Below the pieces are notes generated by a model. The model was not told the DNA's origin. It saw only the letters and a list, made by a program, of their open reading frames with translations, and ran no database searches. DNA of 64,000 nt. Origin: Nigrospora sphaerica (lineage: Eukaryota; Ascomycota; Sordariomycetes; Amphisphaeriales; Apiosporaceae). Positions 44,685-56,600 of the stretch are shown in pieces. Every line of letters begins with the position of its first letter. Position 1 is the stretch's first letter. The stretch covers positions 3,224,001 through 3,288,000 of the forward strand of contig JAGVVL010000017.1 of the NCBI GenBank assembly GCA_018287875.1. The letters run 5' to 3'. Both the position numbers and the translations under genes were made by a program.

Positions 44685-47299
44685 ATGGCCGGATACGAAC
44701 AGCCTGCGGGCCAACAACGCCCGCCCTTTCAGTCCTACGAGAGCCAATCGTCGCTTCACTTCCGGTCGCGCCCAGACGACGGCGACGCGACCCCGCAGGG
44801 CCCCTATGCCGGCGACCACACAACCAACAACCCCTTCAACTCCGACCATGAGTCCCTAATCTCCGCCAGCGGCCACGCAGGCAACGTGTCGGCCGACGCG
44901 GGGCAATGGATCCCCATGGGCAGCACGGGTCCGTCGACGCCCTCGCTGAACGGACCCGCAGCGGCGGCCGGCGGACTCGGCTCGCCCGGCTTCTCGCCAC
45001 CGTCCTACGGGGCCGCCTACCGCAGCGCCTACTATGGCAGCGGTGCCGGTGCCTATCAGTATGCGCATGATGCCCCATTCCCTTCACCCGGCTTCTCCAA
45101 CGCGTCAACCACCTTTTCGCCCACCCAGGCCCATTTCCAACAGCACCAAGGTCAAACCCAGAACCATCTGTTGAGCGCGCCGCCCACGCCCGGCTGGTCC
45201 CAGCCCCGCGGGAAGCCCGCCCATCGCGCTTCCTACATCAGCCTGCGGCCCCTGCCCGAGAAGTGGTACAAATGGCGTCCCCCGTACATCATGTACGTGT
45301 TTTTCCTGTTTGGCTTTGCCTGCGCCGTTGGCCACCATCTGTTCTACAAAGCCCTGGCTGGGCAGCCCGCCACGGACCAGTTGGCCATGCTGCGATACGG
45401 CACCGTGCTGGCCTTTGCGTCCAAGGCCTCGCTTGCCGCTTGCATGGTCACGGCCTATCGGCAGCGCATCTGGGCCACCGTGCAGAGCAAGCTCCTCAGC
45501 GTCGCAGCCGTCGACTCCTTGTTCGCGGCCACGGAGGATATCGCGTCCTTGGCCAACCTGGAAGTCTACCGCAAGGCCACAGTTGCCATGATACTGGCCC
45601 TCCTCGCGTGGTAAGAGCCTGTTCCCGTCGTATCTTCGAGCGGCCAGCTAACCAGCCTAGGTCGATGCCTCTTGTCATCATCCTGACAAGCAACACGCTC
45701 ACAGTGGAACCCGCGTGGAACAACGTGACGTCGACGTGCCCAAACATCCGGACCCTGGAATTCGCCAACGAAGGGAAAGAAAACTGGCGCGAGGCGACGA
45801 GGTTCGCAAACGGCTTGTTTGGCCATTCGGTGTCACAATGGAACACAACATCCGCCGACATCACGAGTCCTGAGTGGTTCGATTACTATACAGGCCCAAG
45901 CGAACCAATAACGCGGGTTGCCCACCTGGCCCTTTACAACCAAGGCGTGCTTTATCCCCGCAACATTGCGAGTGATATATGCGGCCAGGGTTGGAATTGC
46001 ACTTACACCATACATTTCACCGGCCCCGGTTACCGATGTGAGGAGGTTGCCAGCAAGGTAGGCGAGAAGCCGCGCAAGCTGCGTAACAACACGGCGCCGT
46101 TCGATACCTCGCTGCTGCTGCCCGAGGGCAACTACAGCTACTACGCCTACGCCACGGGGGCCGAGTACTCATCGACTCAGATGAAAAACGTATCGACTGG
46201 CGGCATACCTCTGGACGGGCCCCCGTTTCCAAAGAATTTGGGAACCTTTCGCGCCGAGCCCATCATCTGGGTCGGGTATTCGGTGCCGAACCGTCCCGAC
46301 ACGCCCGAGAACCCGCTGCCCAACAACCGGTCCGTACCAGGCTGGGACGATGCTTTCACGCCCAAAATGTTCGCCTGCGAGCACTACGTGACGGATTACA
46401 CGGTGAATTTCACGTTTGAGGGCACCCAGCAGGTGGCCAAGGTGGTGGACAGGAAATTCGTCCGCCCAGTCCTCGACACGACCTACCTGCCCGACGTCAA
46501 AGCCAACGACGGGACCCAGGACAACATCACTGCGACACCCGAGGATCGGTACATCTATCCCAACCGCGATAAGGTGCTCTACCGCGACCATGCCGCCTAC
46601 TACTCCATCGGCTACCAGCTGCGCAATCTGATCAACGGAACCGTAGACTTGACGAACCTCCACACCCCGCTGCAGAACACCAAGGCCATCACGAGCCGGC
46701 TGCTCGACCCGCAGAAATTTTACTTTGCCCAACCCAATCTGCAGAAGCTTGTGCAGAGCTTCTACGAGGACATCATCCTCTCCATGCTCTCGTACCGCCA
46801 GTTCCTGTCGGTCGTGTACGCGGCGGACCCGTCCATCATGAGCTACAACTTGACGGGCACGGATTCCCGGGTGCAGTACCCATGCACGCGCAAACGGCTG
46901 GAGCTGCAGTACATGTACGTGGCGCGGGACCTGTGGATCGTGTACACGATCGCGCTGGCGTGCGCGCTGGGGGCGCTGGTGCTGGGCACGCTGGCGGTGC
47001 TGCGCAACGAGGGCGTGCTGCGCAACACCAAGTTCTCGTCCATCGTGGCGGCGACGCGCGGGCCGGGGCTCGAGCGGGTGGTCGAGGACAAGGGCCACCT
47101 GGCGCCCGGCGTCCGCAAGCTCAAGGTCGGCTACGGCCTCGTCCACCGCCCAGCGGACTCGCAGGGCGGCGGCGTCGGCCCCGGCCTCCGCCCCCGCGAC
47201 AGCATCGCCAGCTTCCACGAGCCCGGCTCCTGGGGCGGCGAGGCGGGCGAGATCCGCTATGGCTTCGCGCCCGAGGGCGTGGTGCGGCAAATGAAGTGA
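44685..47299 (+). CDS. Large fungal multi-span membrane protein with glycosylated outer domain
   Basis: Two exons, 44685-45610 and 45661-47299, with a 50-nt intron (GTAAGA...GCTAAC...CTAG) joining ILALLAW to SMPLVII; 854 aa. I start at the ACCATGG (44685), not the in-frame ATG at 44616. Residues 1-185 are Ser/Gly/Pro/Tyr-rich and likely cytosolic and disordered. Three hydrophobic spans follow (about 200-224, 235-260, 297-318). Then comes a long extracellular part (about 320-730) with many N-glycosylation sequons (NVTS, NTTS, NCTY, NYSY, NFTF, NGTV, NLTG) and several cysteines, then a final span (LWIVYTIALACALGALVLGTL, about 732-757) and a 95-residue cytosolic tail. This matches a conserved filamentous-fungal family often labelled, without functional support, 'formylmethionine deformylase-like'; no deformylase motif is visible. 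Function unknown. Confidence 0.85.
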
Positions 47300-50200
47300 G
47301 AAAAAGAGGTGCCGGGGGCGTGGAGAGGACGCCGGTAGGAGGGCTGGCTGAAAAGCCACGGAAAAGTTTCTTGTTTCTTTTGGTCGGGGCGTTGGGTCAC
47401 TTGGCCGGCCGCCGGGGCGTTTCCCTCGGTGATTGTCCAAACGATCCCCGCCGGGCACACCACCCTGCACCACGCCAACACAACACACGAACAAACGGGA
47501 TTGCGGGATAGAGCGGTGATCGGCCCTTTCCTGCCGAGGGGGGCCGTTGTGGGCGGGTTTCATGATACCACACTTTGAGCATTTTTGGTTTACTGGCGTC
47601 GTGGGGTTGGGCACGGGTAAGAACTCGGGTTTCGGGATATGGGATTCTTACTACGATTGGATGGGGGCCGTATGTGCGTGTGTATATGTGTGTACTCGCA
47701 GTACTGGGGGAGGGGGAGGGGAGGCGAGGGGCGCGGACATGGGTTTCTGCATTTTCGAGAGCCCTTTCACACGTGGCACACACGGGGCGTTTCTCGCTGT
47801 GGTTATCGATAATGTTTTGAATCTATTCTTCTCGGGAACACCCACCGCGACCTGAACAACACCAATGCACGCGAGGCCAAGAAAGAGAGAGGGCGTCTGT
47901 CTGGGTGCCAAAGACGCAGGGGATCACCACCCACCCGACAACAGGCCCTGCCAAGAAATGGGTGGGGGTTGGTGAGCCTCTGCATAGTCTTCTTATCTTC
48001 CATGCTGGCTATCAGGCCATTGCGGAGGAGTTCGCAAGCCGGGGCGGGGGGGACTGCTCTGATGGGATGGAAAGGCAAGAAGAAAGCAAGCGGCAGGCCC
48101 GGCCGACGGGCGGGGAGGCCCGCATTCCTGCGAAGGAACCCAGGGACGAACCTGTTCTGCTGGTTGACGGCGCGCCTGTTCGTGGATGATTGCCAGCTCG
48201 GAACAGCAGCTGCTTGACCCGACTAGGCGATGCGAGGGGGGGGGGAGGAGTGTTCGTTGGCCCTCTCGACTACTGCTGCGCCGCGGCGGATCCGCGGAGC
48301 GGGGGTTCTAGCTGCTGCTGCCGGTGGAAAGCTCTCTCGTCATCGCGATGAAAACGAAAAAAAAGAATGAGGCCGCGCTATCCAAGCCTAAAAAATCGAG
48401 AGGCTGCCTTGTCGGCAGAAAAGGGCGGGGCCCGCTAGAGCGCGCGCCAGAAGCTGAAAAGAACATTTGGACGGGCGTAAAGAACCTTGGAAAGCCGGGA
48501 AGGAAAGGTTGGTTTGGACCGGGGGGGGAAGGTGGAGTTGAGCCATGGCCACGGATCGCATCCATCCACCGATGGCCCGTCATCACATGGGTCGTGGGCA
48601 GGAAGGCATTTCCTTCGTCCCGAACCGATAGGCATGGCCTGTCGTGGTTTTCCCGGTACGGATAACCACCGACGACGACGGCCGGAGTCGCCAAGGCATC
48701 GCTTCCTCATCTCAGCAGCGACCCCTCCCGTTTTGTGCATGAATGGAATGGGCCGGGAAAGCTGGGATGCATCCCCGCGTTCCCCTGCCCGAGGAAATTG
48801 GATAGTTCTGCAAACCTCACCTTCTCCGGTGCATAAATGGGGCTCTGGCACGCCGTCGCACAGACGTTCATCTAGACTCCCGGTGCTGGAGGCCGAGTCT
48901 TGCTCCCCTCAGGGTGTCACTGCTGCTGCTGCTGCTGCTGCTGCTCGTTGCTGTCGTGTCCCCCTTTTGGACGGCGTCGCAACGTATGTGTGCCATGCTG
49001 TGTGCCAGGTCATTTCCACCGTTGTGGTTGGGTTGCGTTCGGTCTCGCCTAGCACGGCATTGGGGGACACAAGCATAGGGCAGAGCAGGGGGGTTGCATG
49101 CTCGACCCCTCGTCCCATCCTCCATTCCAGCGGGAAAGGGCCCCCCCTCCCTCTCGGATGGAGGGGCGAGGACGCCGGGGCCAGGCACGAATACTTCCCG
49201 TTCCTATCCGCCGCGTCTCTCTCCCTCTCTCCCTCCCTCACCATGGGGGGTTGGCGGCGGGCTTGCTTGCATTGTGCGGCCATGACGGAATGCTGTGCAG
49301 CTAGGTCGCCATGACGGAAGAGGGGGCCGCCGCGTGACCGGGCGGGCTGGCCGTTTCGCTGCGGAATCAGCAGCCATGTCATCCGGCCGGCCCATCGCCC
49401 GGGGAGGAGAACTTGGGTGATGGGCGCGGGCGGCCCGTATATGCAATCGTCATGACGGGGGGAGGCGGGGAGGGTCCCTCAGGCCCGCCCATCAGAAAAA
49501 AGACCGGCGCCGCGCTTGGGGCTTGGGGGTTGTCGTGGTGGCCGTCGACTCGACCGGCGAGGGCGGGCCACCCGGGCTGACAGCTTTGCGACCCAACAGC
49601 CAAGCTGGGAGGGAAATCCGGACGGACGAGCCAAGGCCGGATTGGATAGCGCTCGTCCAAGGCGGGGCCCCAGGGAAGCGAGGGAAGGTCGACCCGATGG
49701 GTACCGGATCCCCATTCCGTGATACTGTGTAATGGGAGCCCTCCATTCCCTCTCTCTCCCTCCCTCTCCTGTCCCCATCCATCGCCCTTCCCGTACGGAT
49801 ACCACGCAACCACCGGGCGCTACAGACGCTAGGGGAGTCAGGTATCGAGGGAAAACGGGTTTGGGTTTGCTTTTTTCGACGACGTACGCAATGTCCCTCG
49901 AGCCGTCGCCGGGCTTTTTTCGCCGGGCCGCCCAGTCAAGTGGGGTGAGAGGAAGCGACCGGACGCGCGCGCAAAAAGTGGACATGACCCAAAAAGCCGT
50001 GACCGCCCCGCCGAATCCAGCGGTCGCGATAGGCACCACTTGTCTCCAGTCGCTCGCCGTCGCCGCCGCCGCCCGCAGCACCGGCACCAGCACCAGCACC
50101 AGCAGCCCTGACAGGGGGGGTTTGGGTTGGAGCTGGGCATTGGACGCCCAGGGCGGGCCCCATCGAGACGAAGAGGTGAATATCCAGTACGAACAGGTAC

Positions 50201-51752
50201 TGACTGCCTAGGTGTGAAATGGACGCTCGGCAAGCGGGTGAAAGAAGCCCTACCTGCCCCGTTCGGCCGCTTCTTCCTTGGGAGCCGACTGGCAGCTCTG
50301 GCTGGTGGATAGGCAGATGGGGAGGGGCTACCCGGCTTTGGGTTAGGTAGGGGGCTGTGCTCTCAGGGCTCGCTGGTGTACTCGGTGGGATGGGAAGATC
50401 GGTAGGTGGGTCTTCGGTAATGGATTCGAGCCTCCCCAGGAACGAATGAAGGCAGGCTCACGAGAGCGCCGGGCTGCCAGACGGGCAAGCACCTGCTGCA
50501 TTGCGATCCAACGACGGCGCGGCCCTGCGGAACGACCTTTCTGGTATTCCAGCTCTCTTCCATGCAGGGCGCGCCGAGGTATTCAGAGGCTTAGATGGGG
50601 GGTCGCGAGGGCGCGCGCTTCCGACGTCGGGCAGGGTCATCCATCACATCATGCTGCGTCTGCCGCTGGGGATACCATTGCCTGCCCATGGCGTGTCCCT
50701 GTCCGTGTCCCCGTCGGTCCCCATTCGATCACCATGTCTGCATTCGCTTCCGACCTCTCACCTTGCACGTTGCCGTGCCGCTCAACCGCTGCACCGACGC
50801 CTAACCACCCCAGCAAACAAAAACAGCGTGTTCCGCCCGTCCAGCTGCCCGGGCTCGCACCACCAATGAATCTGGCGGTCGCGTCTTTTGGGCCGGCGGT
50901 TGCTGGGTCGCGCGGCAAAGCACACGCCCCCCCTTGATCGCCTTGAGCACCTAGTCACTTCCTTCATGTTCCCGCCCATTACTCGCGTAGCCGTGCCCGT
51001 CCTGCTGCCCAGCCCGCGTTGCCGTCACCGCACAGACGGACGGCACTCCCATGGGGGGCAGGGGAGATGGAAAGCGGGAGACGAGGGAGGAGTAGCAGCA
51101 TGATGATGATGACGATGCTGGTAATGATGGGCGACGCTCGCTGGGAGGCTGGCAACGGCTGGTCACGCACGTCGCCTTTGCTTCTGGCGGTGCTTTCCGC
51201 CCACCGGCCAGCGAATCAACCAAAATTACATGTACAGTTACCCGTCCATACCCAAGATTCAAGGAACCTTCTAAAGGTAAGGAAGAGGGAGGTAAGGCAG
51301 ATGGATGGTAGATAGCATGCAGCTAAACGGCCTGCCCGCCCTCAATATTACGCTCAGGGCCTGCGCATAAGTTACGGGCGGTCTGCTCCACTTTCTGTTT
51401 CCTCCCCGGCCCCCCTATGCCACACAGCGCCAGCTGCACATCCCTACCCGACACACCAGGTCGCGAGAGCCTCTCCTATTGAGGGGCCCGCCCGTCGAAG
51501 CCGAAGGAGCTACGACCACCTACGGCTCACCGCCAGGTCGCGCCCGCAAACAACGCACGTTGCCCTCAATCTGCCCTGCCCTGCGCCGTCTCCAGTGGCC
51601 CTGAGCGCCTCCACCCGTCCCTAGCACGAACTGGGCCGGCCCGCCCAGTCTGCTAAACGCCCTCGTCCGATTTATACCTCTGCCCGAGTCGCTGCTTCGC
51701 TCGTCTCGTGCTTGCTGTAAGAACTGTATTGCACAAACGAAACACCGACACC
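47300..51752. other. 4.4-kb intergenic region
   Basis: Frames on both strands have no recognisable domain. A CTG microsatellite lies at 48920-48943. The right end includes the promoter of the next plus-strand gene, with CT-rich sequence near 51680-51720. Confidence 0.45.
48920..48943. repeat. (CTG)8 microsatellite
   Basis: Eight perfect CTG units in non-coding DNA. Confidence 0.9.
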
Positions 51753-53636
51753 ATGCCTCCCATAGAGACGGTCAAGATCTTCGATAACTCGGGGAAGGTC
51801 ATTGCCAACGTGAGTGCAGCCGCCCCTCCCCCATTCTGGGCCTTTCCCTCCAGCTTTCCACCGTCCGCCGCCTCATGGGCACCCCCGCACTGAGCCCGCC
51901 CTCACAACCACCTGTGTACCTACATCTCACGTGGCACAACACACGGCACATGCGACATCGAGCACACGGCGCTGACACGCAATTGCAACCAGGGCAAGCA
52001 ACTTCTTGGTCTGTTCAAGGAGGCCAAGGCGACGTACCAGGAGAAGAAGGCGGCCATCAAGGCCAACCGTGCCGTGAAGCGCAGCGCCACCATCGACGTT
52101 GCCTCAATACCCCAAGAGTACGACGAGCCCCAATACGTGCATCCCGAACACCGCCGCATATCCTACGTTGCCGACGACCCGGACGATGTCTACTCCCTCA
52201 CCTCGTCGCGCCGGAGCGGCCGCTCGCGCCAATCGCGCGGCTCCAAGCAGCGCGACCACTCGGTGCCCCGGACCGCCCTGACGGCCTCCAACCTCAAGAC
52301 CCTGACGGAGGTCTCGGCCACGGCCCCTTCCAAGGCCCCTTCCAAGGCCCCGAGCCGCGGCCCGGTACCGCACCGCCCCCCCTACGCCGAAACCTACGAC
52401 GGTGCCCTCAGCCGCCCGTCATTACAGCACGCTCAGACGCTCCCGCCCATGCCGGACGGCCACTACCCCGTCCAGGACGTCTACCTGCCGCGGGCGAGTT
52501 CGGACCCGACCGTGGCCAAGGCCATCGCCAAGGAGGAGAAGAAGATCGACATGGACATGGCGTACGGCAGCATCCCCCCGGACCTCGAGGACCGCGTCGA
52601 CCTTGACCCCAAGTTCATGGCCCTTGAGAAGGAGCGGAGGGCCCAGGCCCTCGCCGAAAAGATCGAGTCGCTGCTGACCGAGGCGCACTGCGTGCACCAC
52701 ACGGCCAACCACATGATCCAGCACCTCAAGACGAAGCCCGAGGCCGCCGCCGCCGTGGCCCTGACGCTGGCCGAGCTGTCGGCCGTCCTGGGCAAGGTGT
52801 CGCCGGGCTTCCTTCCGGCGCTCAAGGTGGGCAGCCCGGCCGTGTTCGCGCTGCTGGCCAGCCCGCAGTTCCTCATCGCCGCCGGCGTGGCGGTCGGCGT
52901 GACGGTCGTCATGTTCGGCGGCTGGAGGATTGTGAAGCAGATCCAGGACGCGCACGAGGAGATCATGGAGGCGCGCCAGCCCATGGCCTACGAGGCGCAG
53001 CCCATGGCCTACGAGGCGCAGCCGCCGGGCGTCTACGCCGACCGCGCGCCGACCGAGTACAGCGCGAGCGGTGACGAGGCCTACGTCATCGAGGAGGAGC
53101 TGAGCTCCATCGAGACGTGGCGCCGCGGCATTTCCGAGGTCGGCGAGGACGAGAGCGAGGTGGACATGGAGCTGATCAGCCGGGCGGCGCTGCGCAGCCG
53201 CGACGGCGGCGCCGACGACGACGCGCGCACGATGCGCAGCGTCCGGACCTCGCGGACGAGCAAGACGGAGCGGACCGAGAAGTCGTCCAAGTCGTCCAAG
53301 TCGTCCAAGTCGCACCGGTCGCACCGGACCGACGACGACGACGACGCGCGCAGCTCGCGCCGCGGCAGTGCCAGCACGAGCAGCAGCCGCACGACGACGC
53401 GCGACCTCGACCAGGAGAGCGACGCCGGCAGCGAGCGCAGCCACCGCACCAGCCGCACCAGCCAGAGCTCCAAGTCAAGGCGCAGCGTACTGACCATCGA
53501 GGACGGGTCGCGCGACCGCGAGAACACGGTCGAGGCCGTCCTGCGCCCCGCCAAGAAGGATAACATGCTCAAGAACATGTTCCGCAAGAAGGCCGAGCGC
53601 TCCTCGCGCCGCGAGCCCGTCATGGCCTCGGCTTAA
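51753..53636 (+). CDS. Conserved fungal protein of unknown function, hydrophobic centre and charged low-complexity tail
   Basis: Two exons, 51753-51809 (19 codons) and 51993-53636, with a 183-nt intron (GTGAGT...CAACCAG); 566 aa. The tiny first exon gives MPPIETVKIFDNSGKVIAN and joins GKQLLGLFKEAKATYQEKKA, a likely amphipathic helix. Residues about 60-190 are disordered, with a 4-residue APSK repeat. A helical part (MALEKERRAQALAEKIESLL..., about 228-290) precedes a hydrophobic segment about 300-335 (PAVFALLASPQFLIAAGVAVGVTVVMFGGW) that could be a membrane anchor or hairpin. A perfect 21-bp duplication encodes QPMAYEA twice (about 350-363). The tail is Ser/Arg/Asp-rich with KSSKSSKSSKS near 449 and ends in a basic cluster. 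No enzyme motif seen. The upstream half of the large frame without exon 1 has no ATG at its start, which supports the spliced model. Confidence 0.8.
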
Positions 53637-56600
53637 TGACGCGACCAGAAGAGCTCCTTGCCACGTGCAATCTTTGCTTCATCGTCCCTTTTCTTTTTCC
53701 TTTTGGGGGGGGCCGGTCTCTTTTCGCGGCGGGACCATCTGTCTGTTCTGTATAACGACATTCCGGGAGAACTCGCGTTCCCACATCACGATGTCAGGTT
53801 CCATTGGGCGGGCGTTTGTCCCTATTGATCTTTTTATGTGGTATTTCTGCCGCCCGGCAACTGGTGCGGCGGCAAGGGCGGGAAGGGGGGTTAACGGGGA
53901 AAGGCGTTTTTCTTTTCAACCAAAGGAGGGGGAAGGAGGGATAGAAGATTTTGACTTATGAACCAGCCATCGAGCGAGAGGGAAACTCGAAGCGAGAAAT
54001 AGTCGAGGGATGACTGTTCCTGCTTGCTTTCTCTCTCTTTTTTCATGTAGGAGGAAACCGATATAACGAAGGAACGAATGAACCTATTGAATCATACCTT
54101 TGACGTTTCCCACACGTAAACACACGCAGACACGCACAAGAGAAAAGAATGGGTGGGAGTAGCCGCCGAGGACCCTCCACCGTCCGGGTAGGATACCGCA
54201 CGTTGCCGGACCGCCCCTTAGGAGGAGGATAGGAACTGCTTTGGGAATCGAACGAACGGCACGGGACAGGAAAACGAGCGAGATAAGTGAATCCAATGGA
54301 GAAGAACGTCAGCCGCCGCCACGGGAGAGCGAACCGGACCCGGGGAAATATCAGGCACGCTGACCAAGCCCAACATGATACACACCCCGAGCCCAACTTG
54401 GGAGAGAGTGGGAAAGGGAGCCTTCTTATGTATGTACGCCTGTGATACGTGTCTTTCTACAGTCTCTCCCTCTCTCTTTTTTTCCCTGTTCCCCTCGCCC
54501 CCTCGGCCCACAGCTCGCCCTGTTCCCTCCCTCCCTCTCTGGTTGCACTTCGTTTTTAACGCCCGACCCTGTCTGGCAAGGCCCCGACATGCCAGTCCGG
54601 TACCCGATGACGCGCCCCTCGCGAGGCCGTGGGGCGCCTCGTGCAGGGTGGTCGGCCGAGACCACGATGGGCTGCGGGTCGGCCGGGACGGCAGGGGAGG
54701 ACTGCCGAAACACCCATTGTGGTTGGTTCCTGCGTACCTGTGGTTTCTGCTGACGGCAGGGTTTTCTTTCCACCCTTCTGCTGCTTCCCTGCTTCGTCCC
54801 GCGTACCGAGAGAAGACTTGCCCGGGCTCGGTATGCGGTTACAACGACGTAGCCACGGCCTGCCTGTCCCTCCCCCCGGCCGCCCTGGCTTGCGCAGGTA
54901 GGGGCTTGCGTATACGCGTTAGCCGCCGTCGCCATCGTCGGTTCCCGGCGGTTCGGCGCACGCTCCCGCGAGACGGGATCCAACATGTCTGATTTCGCTC
55001 CCCATCTGTCGCATGCTTGTGAGGTTGGTCCCGCAAGCAGGCAGGCAGGCAGGCTCCTGTCGGGCCCCGTTGCTGCAGGAGAGCGAGGCCTGTGGGTTAG
55101 CCCGTCGCTTCTGTCTGTCCTGCTCCCGCGCGCACAGGGACAGACGTATGCAATGCGCATGCGCGACGCACCGCGGCGGACCCTCGCTGACTGCGATCTG
55201 GGGGAGTGGAGGCCATGGGATGCGTCAGTTCGGACCCTAAGGCACCGCTAAGTGGTGAGCGAGAGGTATATCGAGGGCCTTGGTGCGAGAACGGCGCGGG
55301 ACGCGGTCAGGTGGGCTAAGCCCTAGGGAGGAGGGAAGTCGGGACGGGCTATCGAGACCCAGCGCCGGTTTATCGAGACCCAGCGCCGGTTTATCGTCTG
55401 GTGGCTTCGGGGGAACGACGAGGTGGTCGCGGCCTCGTGCGACCCGGAGAGTTCCGCGACGGCCTTGCCGGTCTACCCGCCGGATGGCCGTGGAACAGAG
55501 CCGCTGCCGCTCATCCATGATACGGCACCCGTCATACGGGCAGGTGGTGCACCAAGAAAGAAAAATCACCCCGCGTCAGCCCCAAGCCAAGCCAAGCCGT
55601 CGACAGATCCTTCGCCGTCCTAGGTCCATCTTACCCACACCACCGGCCGACGGACGGTCTAGACCGCCGGCTCTCGGAAAACCCCCCCCCCTCCCATCGG
55701 GGGGATCGACGGCCGGCTGGCCTTGCCCGGATCCATCGGGCTGCATGAAGGGCTCATGGGCGTCGACGGCAGCCGACAATGTATCCAGAGCCATTTACAC
55801 ACACGGTGTGTCTACCTTCTCCAAGGACTGACCGACAAGGCGACAGTGAGTAAGAATATAACCCCAATGATGGATGGGAGAAAGAAACACGCCCAGGTTT
55901 GGTGGGATTGTTTCTTCTTCCTCGTCGTCGTTATGCGTGCCGCCGCCGCTCGCCGTCGCTCGAGAGCGTGCAGCGGCTATGCAGGGACAGCGGGTAGGGG
56001 CAGGGGGGGTACATTCGTCCCATAGGGTAGATGTAACTCCATGCCCGGTGCTGTACGTGCGTGCATGCATGCGCGCGCGAGCGTCTAAGTGCGTGCGTGT
56101 TATGGGAGGTCTGGTCCGCATGGACGGACTGGCTCGGGGTGTTTATGTGTATGGCATGGCGATGCGCGCGCGAAAACACCGGGATGTTGCTGACGATGGT
56201 CTCGTATGGTCTCGTGGAGATTTATAGTTTAACGTTGCGTGTTTCGTCATCGTCCTGGGCGGCGAGCTGCTTGTATGACCACGATGCCGACAAGGAGGGA
56301 TGGAAGGTTCAGCACAACAATGGGTCGAAGATCCGGCGCCGTACCGGATCGGCCCTCGTTGGCGGCTGTGTAGGCAGGCGAGGAGGTACGCAGTGCGTGC
56401 CCGTGTGAGGCGTGAGGCTTCGCTACCCTGTTCAGCGGCCTATCCTGAATACAGGGCTACCGAGCAGTTGGGGCGCGGCGTGAGGCATCTTGGACCATGA
56501 CCGCTCGAACCAAACCCGCACGGCTATCGAAGCTGGTGATGCTGTCCCGGTCCCTTCTGTGCCATCGTGATCCCGAAGCTGCATGAAGCCGTCCTCCCCT

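Noticed and set aside
46169..47614. 481-codon minus-strand frame
   Set aside because: Antisense shadow of the membrane protein gene at 44685-47299.
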